Part shown: one piece after another, positions 1-5,952 of the stretch
Layout of the letters: each line of letters opens with the position of its first letter
Numbering within the stretch: position 1 is the first letter of the stretch
NCBI GenBank assembly: GCA_025362765.1
Contig: JANYFI010000288.1
Coordinates: 1-5,952 of the forward strand
DNA from: Ferruginibacter sp.
Lineage (GTDB): Bacteria; Bacteroidota; Bacteroidia; Chitinophagales; Chitinophagaceae
Direction of reading: 5' to 3'
Length of the DNA stretch: 5,952 nucleotides
Notes under the pieces: generated by a model
What the model was told of the DNA's origin: nothing
Databases searched by the model: none
The model's input: only the letters and a program-made list of their open reading frames with translations
Translations under genes and position numbers: made by a program

Positions 1-1451
1 TCATCGTCTTTACTTAATACGCTTTCGCCGCCTTCCTGCTTGTCAATTAAATTATCAGTAATATCACTGTCAACCCTTACAAACTGAACATTTTCCCACT
101 TCATTTCCATCTGGTTCACAAAACCATTGTCAATGATAGTTTCCATTTTAACCACCTTGTAACCCTTTGCCACCGCTTGTTGTATAAAAGCATCCTGCTG
201 TACCGGATCGGTAGTGTATAAAATAACCTGTTTGCCTTCCTTGTTTTTTTGTAACGTTTCCGTAGCTATCTTATATTCATCAAAAGTAAAAAATTTACCT
301 TCTGTATCCTGCAGTATCAAAAACTTATTGGCCTTCTCCAAAAATTTATCGTCGGTCATCATGCCATACTTTACAAACAAACCCAGGCTCTCCCACTTTC
401 CTTCAAATGCGGCACGATCGTTTTTAAAAATTTCTTCTAACTTGTCAGCCACTTTTTTGGTAATGTGGGCATTTATTTTCCGCACGTTGGGATCGCCCTG
501 TAAATAACTGCGGCTAACGTTTAACGGTATATCCGGAGAATCTATTACGCCCTGCAATAACATTAAAAATTCTGGTACAATGTCTTTAACCTCATCGGTT
601 ACAAATACCTGGTTGCTGTACAATTGTATTTTATCCTTCTGTATTTCGTACGATTGTTTGATCTTGGGAAAATACAGAATACCGGTAAGGTTAAAAGGAT
701 AATCCACATTCAGGTGAATCCAAAATAATGGCGCTTCATTAAATGGATACAATTCTTTATAAAAACTCTGATAATCTTCGGTGGTTAATTCAGACGGTTT
801 TTTCGTCCAGGCTGGTGTGGGATTATTGATTTGTTTATCTTCAAAAAAGATAGGCACCGGCAAAAAACGACAAAATTTTTCCAGCACTGTTTTAACCCTG
901 TGTGCTTCCAAAAACTCTTCACTTTCTGCATTCAAATACATCACTATATCAGTTCCCCTGCCTTCCTTTTGCGTATCTTCTAAAATAAATTCGGGACTAC
1001 CGTCGCATTCCCATCTTACTGGTGCTGTCTCTTCCTTAAAAGATTTTGTAATCACTTCTACCTTTTCACTTACCATAAAGGAAGAGTAGAAACCCAACCC
1101 AAAATGACCAATGATATTGTTTTCATTTTGCCCCTTGTATTTATCTAAAAATTCTTCCGCGCCGCTAAAAGCTACCTGGTTCAGGTATTTGTCCACTTCT
1201 TCACCGGTCATGCCAATTCCCCTGTCAGAAATGGTAAGCGTTTTCTTTTCCGCATCAATTTTTATATCAACCCTCAGTTCTCCCAACTCCCCTTTTGCCT
1301 CACCCAGTGATGACAACGTTTTTAGTTTTTGAGTGGCGTCAACTGCGTTACTCACTAACTCTCTGATAAATATATCGTGCTCGCTGTATAGAAACTTTTT
1401 AATGATCGGGAAAATGTTTTCCGTTTGTACCCTTATATTTCCTTTTTGCAT
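1..1451 (-). CDS. htpG: Hsp90 family chaperone HtpG, C-terminus cut by window edge
   Basis: HtpG is a cytosolic, dimeric, ATP-driven chaperone that remodels late folding intermediates and stress-damaged proteins. The 483 codons present cover the N-terminal ATPase domain and the middle domain. The GHKL ATP-binding motifs are clear: ELVSNAVDA at about residues 31-39 (catalytic Glu31, Mg-coordinating Asn35), DRGIGM at 76-81 (nucleotide-contacting Asp76) and the lid/phosphate motif GHFGLGFYS at 115-123. The middle domain has NVSRSYLQ, whose Arg314 matches the ATP-contacting arginine of the family. Bacterial HtpG is usually about 610-640 residues, so roughly the last 130-150, mainly the dimerisation domain, lie outside the window. 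The frame is open with no defect. The start at 1451 begins MQKGNIRVQTEN, where family members normally begin. No Shine-Dalgarno site is visible, as usual in Bacteroidota. The gene follows the lipoprotein gene in the same direction after 90 bp that contain a likely promoter of its own. Confidence 0.97.
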   Translation of the reverse strand, partial: MQKGNIRVQTENIFPIIKKFLYSEHDIFIRELVSNAVDATQKLKTLSSLGEAKGELGELRVDIKIDAEKKTLTISDRGIGMTGEEVDKYLNQVAFSGAEEFLDKYKGQNENNIIGHFGLGFYSSFMVSEKVEVITKSFKEETAPVRWECDGSPEFILEDTQKEGRGTDIVMYLNAESEEFLEAHRVKTVLEKFCRFLPVPIFFEDKQINNPTPAWTKKPSELTTEDYQSFYKELYPFNEAPLFWIHLNVDYPFNLTGILYFPKIKQSYEIQKDKIQLYSNQVFVTDEVKDIVPEFLMLLQGVIDSPDIPLNVSRSYLQGDPNVRKINAHITKKVADKLEEIFKNDRAAFEGKWESLGLFVKYGMMTDDKFLEKANKFLILQDTEGKFFTFDEYKIATETLQKNKEGKQVILYTTDPVQQDAFIQQAVAKGYKVVKMETIIDNGFVNQMEMKWENVQFVRVDSDITDNLIDKQEGGESVLSKDD

Positions 1452-1471
1452 GATGAAAGATTTTTCAACTA

Positions 1472-1517
1472 CTTGTCAAAGAAAATACCAAATATTAAAA
1501 AGTGACAAGATGACAAG
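1472..1517 (-). promoter_or_regulatory. Candidate htpG promoter flanked by TGACAAG heptamer repeats
   Basis: Read on the plus strand, TGACAAG occurs at 1503-1509 and again at 1511-1517 (direct repeat, one-base spacer), and its exact reverse complement CTTGTCA lies at 1472-1478. Between them, on the minus strand, is AATATTTG (1496-1489), one mismatch from the Bacteroidota -7 element TAnnTTTG. A TTG inside the distal heptamer (1516-1514) lies 17 bases upstream of it, a little short of the usual -33 spacing. Transcription would then start near 1483, leaving a leader of about 30 bases and placing the third heptamer inside it. The repeats are seen directly. Their role as an operator, for instance for heat-shock control of htpG, is inference. 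Confidence 0.45.
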
Positions 1518-1541
1518 GAAAACTACATTCGCAGTACATGC

Positions 1542-2243
1542 TTAATCATCTTTTTTTATACTGGCAGCGCCGCTTGTTTTTTGAGAAACACTGGCAGCAC
1601 CTTTATAGTAGATATTAGCTGCCCCATCCGCATCAGCAGTCAATTGCACGCTGGCGTACACATGCGCCGTGGCGGCACCGGAAGCATGAACCGTCGTTGT
1701 TTCGCTCATCAAATCACCTGTGTTAATATTGCCGCTGCCAGAAGCTTCGGCATCGTAAGTTCTTGTTCTGCCGCTTACTTTAATGCTGGCAGCGCCGGTT
1801 GCTTCGCCCGATATTTCAGGCGAATCTACTTCACCATTAATACCCGCAGCCCCGGAGGCTTCAAGCGTAAGTTTATGCTGGGTTTTTAGAATACCGGTAA
1901 TTTTTACATCGGCCGCACCGGAACTCTCAATGTTGCTAATTTCAGGTGCTACTATATACACTTTATAATGACCATTATTAAAATTCACGCCATTTCTGGT
2001 GCTGATATGTAAAGTGTGGCCTGACACTGTTGTTTCAATATCTTTTATTAAATTATCATCAGCTTCTACCGTTACTTCGGTAGAAGAACCATTTTTTATT
2101 TCTACTTCATAAGCGCCACCAACGGAAACGCCTGTAAAATTACCCGTAGTACGGTTTTCGGTTATTATATTACCGCTGCCCTGTATCTGTCGGCACGCAT
2201 TTAATAATAAAGTAAGCAAAACCACTGCTGCTAATTGTTTCAT
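1542..2243 (-). CDS. DUF2807 (head GIN domain) repeat lipoprotein
   Basis: This is a 233-residue secreted lipoprotein of the DUF2807 or 'head GIN domain' type common in Bacteroidota. The family has been called a putative adhesin but its molecular role is unknown. Residues 1-16 form a short signal peptide (Lys2, then a Leu/Val-rich core) ending in the lipobox LNAC, with Cys17 as the lipidated residue. The mature protein opens with GSGN (22-25), typical of the family. From about residue 107 a short motif of the form (A/S)SGAA-x-(I/V) recurs every 18-22 residues (about 107, 129, 148, 167, 187, 205 and 223). This fits the rungs of a single-stranded right-handed beta helix with small residues stacked at one turn. 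No acidic cluster follows Cys17, so nothing obvious marks it for surface export, and a periplasm-facing anchor is as likely. The start at 2243 gives the signal peptide directly and is preceded by an A/T-rich stretch. The stop lies 90 bp before htpG with no terminator between them. Confidence 0.9.
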   Translation of the reverse strand: MKQLAAVVLLTLLLNACRQIQGSGNIITENRTTGNFTGVSVGGAYEVEIKNGSSTEVTVEADDNLIKDIETTVSGHTLHISTRNGVNFNNGHYKVYIVAPEISNIESSGAADVKITGILKTQHKLTLEASGAAGINGEVDSPEISGEATGAASIKVSGRTRTYDAEASGSGNINTGDLMSETTTVHASGAATAHVYASVQLTADADGAANIYYKGAASVSQKTSGAASIKKDD

Positions 2244-2257
2244 ATTTATTTTTTTTA

Positions 2258-2265
2258 CAAAGATT
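2258..2265 (-). promoter_or_regulatory. Weak -7-like element close to the lipoprotein start
   Basis: AATCTTTG on the minus strand has one mismatch to TAnnTTTG. A start from it would leave a leader of only about 10 bases before the ATG at 2243, and it lies just downstream of the hairpin and T-run. If this is the true promoter, the hairpin is not in the mRNA. No convincing -33 element was found. Confidence 0.2.
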
Positions 2266-2266
2266 T

Positions 2267-2295
2267 AAAATAAAAAGGTGGTTTGCAAACCACCT
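2267..2295 (-). terminator. Perfect 20-bp palindrome plus T-run in lipoprotein leader
   Basis: Positions 2276-2295 are a perfect 20-bp palindrome (AGGTGGTTTG followed by its reverse complement). Read on the minus strand it is followed by a T-run interrupted by one A (to 2267), so the RNA would be a GC-containing hairpin with a U-tract, like an intrinsic terminator. It lies only 23-52 bases upstream of the lipoprotein ATG and points toward it. No minus-strand gene lies upstream for it to terminate within the window, since the other side is the divergent DUF2723 gene. It could be an attenuator, a block on antisense transcription into the lipoprotein gene, a 5' stabilising hairpin, or a DNA operator for a dimeric regulator. 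Confidence 0.45.
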
Positions 2296-2301
2296 GTAGC
2301 A

Positions 2302-2310
2302 CAAATGTTA
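2302..2310 (-). promoter_or_regulatory. Candidate -7 element upstream of the palindrome
   Basis: TAACATTTG on the minus strand resembles TAnnTTTG with one extra spacer base. Initiation 4-7 bases downstream would put the palindrome at the very 5' end of the transcript and give a leader of about 55 bases. No convincing TTG-type -33 element lies at the expected distance, so this is weak. Confidence 0.22.
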
Positions 2311-2405
2311 CCCTTTATACATGAATGTAAGGAGAATACAATTTAAAAAATCGCAATTGATTCATAAAAAATTGTTATCCCGGCACATCAATGGGTTGAT
2401 AGTTT

Positions 2406-2413
2406 TATATTTG
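2406..2413 (+). promoter_or_regulatory. -7 promoter element for the DUF2723 gene
   Basis: TATATTTG matches the Bacteroidota -7 consensus TAnnTTTG exactly and lies 22 bases before the ATG at 2436. Transcription would start near 2418, with a short A/C-rich leader and no Shine-Dalgarno site. A -33 TTG is not found at the usual 19-21-base spacing: the nearest TTGs are at 2372-2374 (too far) and 2396-2398 (too near). Confidence 0.5.
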
Positions 2414-2435
2414 CCCCCTTATAACCAACAACTAT

Positions 2436-5400
2436 ATGAACTTTAAACGTGTGAATAACATTTCAGGATGGATAATCTGTATCATCGCCTGTACTGTTTA
2501 CATAATGACCATGGAAGCAACCGGCAGTTTTTGGGACTGTGGTGAATTTGCTTCCAGTGCATACAAATTACAAATTCCCCATCCCCCGGGCGCCCCAGTG
2601 TTTGTGCTGATAGGGCGTTTGTTTATGGCACCGTTTGATCCTCAGCATGCTGCTACCGGCATCAACCTGATGAGTGCCCTTGCCAGCGGTTTTACCATTT
2701 TATTTTTATACTGGACTATTACACATTATGCCCGTAAACTGGTACAAAAAGGTGATGAAGAATTAAATAACGCACAGTTGTTTAGCATTGTAGCGGCGGG
2801 CAGCGTGGGTGCATTGGCGTATTGCTTTTCCGATTCGTTCTGGTACAGTGCGGTAGAAGGCGAAGTATATGCACTGTCTTCCTTTTTTACCGGGCTTGTT
2901 TTTTGGGCGATGGTGAAGTGGGAGGCTGCTGTTACTGAAGAAAATAAAAGAGGCATTACCGGCCATTTTACAGGGGCCGACAGATGGCTAATCTTAATAT
3001 TTTACCTGATGGGCCTGTCTATCGGTGTGCATTTGCTCAACTTGCTGACAATCCCGGCCATGGTAATGATTTATTATTTTAAAAGATATAAAACAACCAA
3101 CTGGGGCATATTCTTTTCTTTTATACTAGGTTGTGCTATTACCGGCATCATTCAAAAAGCCGTAATACAATGGACCATTAAAGGAGCTGGCAATTTTGAT
3201 ATTTTATTTGTAAATGATTTTGGAATGCCGTTTTTTAGCGGTTTTGCTTTTTTCTTTGTATTGCTTGGCGTATTAATATACTTTGCTTTGCGCAAAGCCA
3301 ATGAAAAAAACTGGAACTTTTTAAAACTGGCCCTATGGAGTTTTTCTTTTATGTTGTTGGGCTACAGCAGCTATTTTACTACCTTAATTCGCAGCAACGC
3401 AGATACAGCTATTGACATGTATAATGTTGATAATCCTGTAAACCTGGTTGGCTATCTTGCCCGTGAACAATACGGTGATTTTCCGTTGGTTATTGGCCAG
3501 GATTTTACCGCACAGCCTACCGACCAGCAATATGTTGACACTTACATCAAAGGCAAAAAAAATTACGTAAAAAACGGCCGCAAAATAGAAACTACTTACG
3601 CGGATGAGGACATGCATGTATTCCCAAGAATGTGGGACCAGAGCAATGACCAGGGACATGCCGATTATTATGCCAGTTTTGCAGGCCTGGGTAAAGATCC
3701 CAAAACCGGTGAGTGGAGTGGCAAACCCACCATGGCTGACAACATTAGTTTTTTTCTACAATACCAGGTGGGCTGGATGTATATGCGTTATTTTATGTGG
3801 AATTTTGCCGGCAAACAAAACGATGTGCAGGGCGTCGTAATGGGAAATGTTAGAGACGGCAATTGGAAAACCGGCATCGCTCCGTGGGATAATGCCCGCC
3901 TCGGCGACCAGTCTTTTATGCCGGAGAGCATGAAGCGCAACAAATCTAATAATAGCCTTTTCGCCTTACCGTTGATATTGGGTTTACTTGGTATAGTGTA
4001 TCACTATCAAAAAAATAAAAAAGACGGACTTGTAGTAGGCTTGCTGTTTTTCTTTACAGGTTTTGCTATTGTTATTTATTTAAACATGCCGGGCAACCAG
4101 CCAAGGGAAAGAGATTATGCTTTTGTAGGAAGTTTTTACGCCTTCGCCATTTGGATAGGTATCGGCGTATTGTTTGTAAAAGATCTATTACAGAAATTTA
4201 TGAGTGCAGGTGTTGCCAATTATGTGGCTGCGGGGGCTTGTTTCCTCGCTGTACCTGTTATTATGTGCAACCAGGAATGGGATGATCATGACCGTGGTAA
4301 AAAAGTATTGGCAAGAGATCTGGCCATTGATTACCTGGAAAGCTGCGCCCCCAATGCTATTTTAGTTACGTTCGGCGATAATGACACTTACCCCTTATGG
4401 TATGCCCAGGAAGTAGAAGGCCGTCGCCGCGATATCCGTGTTATTAACAGCAGTTTACTGGGTACAGATTCTTACATTAACCAGTTGCGATACAAAATTA
4501 ACCAGAGCGATCCTATTGACCCCATCTGGTCGGCTGAACAAATTGAAGGTGCTAAAAGAGATTACATTTATTATGCACCAAAAGCAGGTATTGATCCGAA
4601 TCAGTATATGGACCTGTATACGATGATGAAAGATTACGCTGGAAGTGATGACCCGTCAAAAGTAGAACAGTCAAGAGATGGCTCCGTACTAAATGTATTT
4701 CCAAGCAGAAAGGTGAAAGTACCGGTGGATGTTAACGTGGTAAGAGCCGATAGTACCGTTAATGCTACTGACAGCGTGGTGAGTGAACTGAAATTTGATA
4801 TCCCTGCCAGGAGTGGCTTACAAAAAGGGGAAACCGCCATTTTAAACATCATCGCCGCCAACAAATGGAAACGACCTATTTACTTCACCAGTGAATATAA
4901 TGAGCTGGGATTTGGTCAATACCTTCGCCAGGATGGACTTACCTACAGGCTTGTTCCTGTATTGAATAAGGATGTAAATGACAACTGGGCGTATGATAAA
5001 ATGATGAACAAGTTCGTGTTTGGTAACGCTAATGTAAAGGGCGTTTATTTTGATGAGGAAAACCGCCGCCACCTGAACAGCATTCGTTTAGCATATGCCA
5101 GAGCCGCTGCCAATTTAGCTGAAAACGGCAAACAGGCAGAAGCAAAAAAAATGCTTGAAAAATGCGACCAGGGAATGCTGGAGGAGAATATGAGTTATGG
5201 GATGGTTTCCCGTTATCAGCAACACAACTATACTTCTTACCAGTTTTTGGACGCCTGTTATAAAGCAGGAGATACTGCACTGGCAGAAAAAGTTACCCGT
5301 AGTTTAAAGAAAGATCTTGAACAGCAAATGGTTTATTATAATAGCCTGAATGAAGCACGACGTGGGCAGTTTGACCAGGAAAGAGGCGAAATGCCCGTCG

Positions 5401-5531
5401 CCGAAAATTTACTTAGAGGTATTCAGCAAATGGAACAATTTTATAAAAATCCAAAGCAACTGGAGGTTCCTGGCACAATTAGCAATAACACTGCTCCAGC
5501 AAAAAAAACAGATAGCGGTAAAAAGAAATAA
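2436..5531 (+). CDS. DUF2723 membrane protein, candidate protein O-mannosyltransferase
   Basis: A 1031-residue polytopic membrane protein of the DUF2723 family, widespread in Bacteroidota. The human relative TMEM260 is a protein O-mannosyltransferase. By analogy this protein may transfer a sugar from a lipid-linked donor to exported proteins at the periplasmic face of the inner membrane, but that activity is inference. The first hydrophobic segment (about 10-26) is followed by FWDCGEF (32-38). Its Asp34 and Glu37 sit in the first external loop, where GT-C transferases carry their catalytic acids. Next come IPHPPGAP (47-54) and about a dozen further membrane segments (roughly 75-95, 114-130, 145-160, 183-215, 223-240, 264-284, 297-316, 508-523, 531-549, 561-581, 594-610). 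A large soluble part follows, with GDNDTYPLWY (647-656) and KRPIYF (812-817). TPR-like helices occupy about 876-960, and the tail is Lys-rich. The start at 2436 fits the -7 element and gives a complete first membrane segment. The gene appears monocistronic, with its own promoter and an immediate terminator. Confidence 0.88.
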   Translation: MNFKRVNNISGWIICIIACTVYIMTMEATGSFWDCGEFASSAYKLQIPHPPGAPVFVLIGRLFMAPFDPQHAATGINLMSALASGFTILFLYWTITHYARKLVQKGDEELNNAQLFSIVAAGSVGALAYCFSDSFWYSAVEGEVYALSSFFTGLVFWAMVKWEAAVTEENKRGITGHFTGADRWLILIFYLMGLSIGVHLLNLLTIPAMVMIYYFKRYKTTNWGIFFSFILGCAITGIIQKAVIQWTIKGAGNFDILFVNDFGMPFFSGFAFFFVLLGVLIYFALRKANEKNWNFLKLALWSFSFMLLGYSSYFTTLIRSNADTAIDMYNVDNPVNLVGYLAREQYGDFPLVIGQDFTAQPTDQQYVDTYIKGKKNYVKNGRKIETTYADEDMHVFPRMWDQSNDQGHADYYASFAGLGKDPKTGEWSGKPTMADNISFFLQYQVGWMYMRYFMWNFAGKQNDVQGVVMGNVRDGNWKTGIAPWDNARLGDQSFMPESMKRNKSNNSLFALPLILGLLGIVYHYQKNKKDGLVVGLLFFFTGFAIVIYLNMPGNQPRERDYAFVGSFYAFAIWIGIGVLFVKDLLQKFMSAGVANYVAAGACFLAVPVIMCNQEWDDHDRGKKVLARDLAIDYLESCAPNAILVTFGDNDTYPLWYAQEVEGRRRDIRVINSSLLGTDSYINQLRYKINQSDPIDPIWSAEQIEGAKRDYIYYAPKAGIDPNQYMDLYTMMKDYAGSDDPSKVEQSRDGSVLNVFPSRKVKVPVDVNVVRADSTVNATDSVVSELKFDIPARSGLQKGETAILNIIAANKWKRPIYFTSEYNELGFGQYLRQDGLTYRLVPVLNKDVNDNWAYDKMMNKFVFGNANVKGVYFDEENRRHLNSIRLAYARAAANLAENGKQAEAKKMLEKCDQGMLEENMSYGMVSRYQQHNYTSYQFLDACYKAGDTALAEKVTRSLKKDLEQQMVYYNSLNEARRGQFDQERGEMPVAENLLRGIQQMEQFYKNPKQLEVPGTISNNTAPAKKTDSGKKK

Positions 5532-5541
5532 TTTACCGTAT

Positions 5542-5581
5542 AAAAAAGTCCTTTCATCTCCGCAGGTGAAAGGACTTTTTT
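5542..5581 (+). terminator. Strong intrinsic terminator after the DUF2723 gene
   Basis: Ten bases after the stop codon, a 15-bp perfect stem (5542-5556 pairing with 5567-5581, core GTCCTTTCA) can extend inward to a CCGC tetraloop. The A6 at the left foot and T6 at the right foot make it work in principle on both strands. It separates the DUF2723 gene from the next plus-strand gene and supports separate transcription. Confidence 0.92.
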
Positions 5582-5711
5582 ATTTAACAAACGAACCAAT
5601 TGATTCACCTGATTGTTCAGTAAATTGTGTGTGGTTGCAAGCAAATTTTTGATATGCCCACTACAGGTTTAAAAATACAAAACAAGCGCTATCATTTTAC
5701 AATCGAATGAA

Positions 5712-5719
5712 TATCATTG
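5712..5719 (+). promoter_or_regulatory. Weak -7-like element for the gene starting at 5754
   Basis: TATCATTG has one mismatch to TAnnTTTG and would give a leader of about 30 bases. No clear -33 partner is seen. The surrounding non-coding stretch (5582-5753) shows no other recognisable feature, but a promoter is expected here because the upstream gene ends in a strong terminator. Confidence 0.2.
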
Positions 5720-5753
5720 CCTCCGCTGATTTTTTAATTTAATACGCTTTGTT

Positions 5754-5952
5754 ATGAAAGGATATAATTTCTCAAAACATGATCTAAACGAAAACGCCAA
5801 AAGCCGTTTTGAACAACTACTGGATATATTTACGCAATTACTTACTTACACCAACGGTGATGTAGGCGAAGCCATGCAATGGATGAATGAGTTGGATAAC
5901 GAATATAAGCTCACCAATAATGATTACGGAATGGGCGATTTTTATGAGGACC
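5754..5952 (+). CDS. N-terminus of probable vWA-domain protein, cut by window edge
   Basis: An open frame of 66 codons starts at the ATG at 5754 and runs off the right edge without a stop. The peptide begins MKGYNFSKHD and continues with a helical stretch, FEQLLDIFTQLLTYTNGD at about residues 19-36, then EAMQWMNELDNEYKLTNNDYGMGDF. From memory, this pattern (a short Phe/Ser-Lys start, a helical LL-x-IF-x-QLL segment, then W-x-NELD-x-xY and an acidic Gly-Asp-Phe) resembles the N-terminal region of Bacteroidota proteins annotated as vWA-domain or CoxE-like. The vWA fold, with its MIDAS metal-binding motif, would lie downstream and is not visible, so the assignment is tentative. The coding region itself is credible: codon use resembles the neighbours, and there is a promoter-sized gap after a strong terminator. 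No Shine-Dalgarno site is seen. Confidence 0.6.
   Translation, partial: MKGYNFSKHDLNENAKSRFEQLLDIFTQLLTYTNGDVGEAMQWMNELDNEYKLTNNDYGMGDFYED

Noticed and set aside
214..1545. Plus-strand open frames of 70-102 codons across the htpG region
   Set aside because: They lie opposite htpG, which has clear Hsp90 motifs throughout. Their peptides show no family resemblance, and no promoter is seen.
1581..1968. Plus-strand open frames opposite the lipoprotein gene
   Set aside because: The Gly/Ala-rich repeats of the lipoprotein keep the opposite strand open. The opposite-strand peptides lack consistent domain or signal features.
2318..2329. Small inverted repeat TACAT-GA-ATGTA in the divergent intergenic region
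   Set aside because: The arms are only five bases in A/T-rich DNA and do not extend further, so chance is a sufficient explanation.
5441..5644. Minus-strand open frame of 67 codons across the end of the DUF2723 gene and its terminator
   Set aside because: It runs through the strong hairpin and the coding end of the DUF2723 gene, has no promoter-like element, and its peptide is not recognisable.
5740..5750. Possible -7 element (TA-cgc-TTTG) just before the ATG at 5754
   Set aside because: It lies within a few bases of the start codon, leaving essentially no leader, and its spacing is one base off the consensus.
1..5952. CRISPR array, tRNA, rRNA, insertion sequence or phage-like genes
   Set aside because: No regularly spaced repeats, cloverleaf-like segments, transposase motifs or terminal inverted repeats were found on reading both strands.

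Overview
The window looks like ordinary chromosome from a member of the Bacteroidota, probably near the Chitinophagaceae. The grounds are moderate-to-low G+C, A-rich leaders instead of Shine-Dalgarno sites, a TAnnTTTG-type -7 promoter element, and gene families typical of that phylum (a DUF2807 'head GIN' lipoprotein and a large DUF2723 membrane protein). The genus assignment is inference. No mobile element, CRISPR array, rRNA or tRNA was seen.

Layout. Positions 1-1451 (minus strand) carry the first 483 codons of htpG, the bacterial Hsp90 chaperone, cut off at the window's left edge. A 90-bp gap follows with a heptamer repeat cluster (TGACAAG, two direct copies and one inverted) around a plausible htpG promoter. 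Positions 1542-2243 (minus) encode a 233-residue lipoprotein with a repetitive beta-helix-like body (DUF2807). The divergent intergenic region 2244-2435 holds a perfect 20-bp palindrome followed by a T-run, reading toward the lipoprotein gene, and a good -7 element for the plus-strand gene. Positions 2436-5531 (plus) encode a 1031-residue DUF2723 membrane protein with TPR-like C-terminal helices, a candidate protein O-mannosyltransferase. It is followed at once by a strong intrinsic terminator (5542-5581). After about 170 bp of non-coding DNA, a new plus-strand gene starts at 5754 and runs off the right edge. Its first 66 residues resemble the start of Bacteroidota von Willebrand factor A-type proteins.

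How the parts relate. The lipoprotein and htpG run in the same direction with no terminator between them, but htpG appears to have its own promoter. The DUF2723 gene is divergent from them and looks monocistronic. Envelope functions (lipoprotein, membrane glycosyltransferase candidate) sit beside a cytosolic chaperone, and nothing shows they form one pathway. I see no convincing new system here. The most interesting items are the repeat cluster at htpG, the hairpin plus U-run in the lipoprotein leader, and the glycosyltransferase candidate that carries Bacteroidota-style O-glycosylation motifs.
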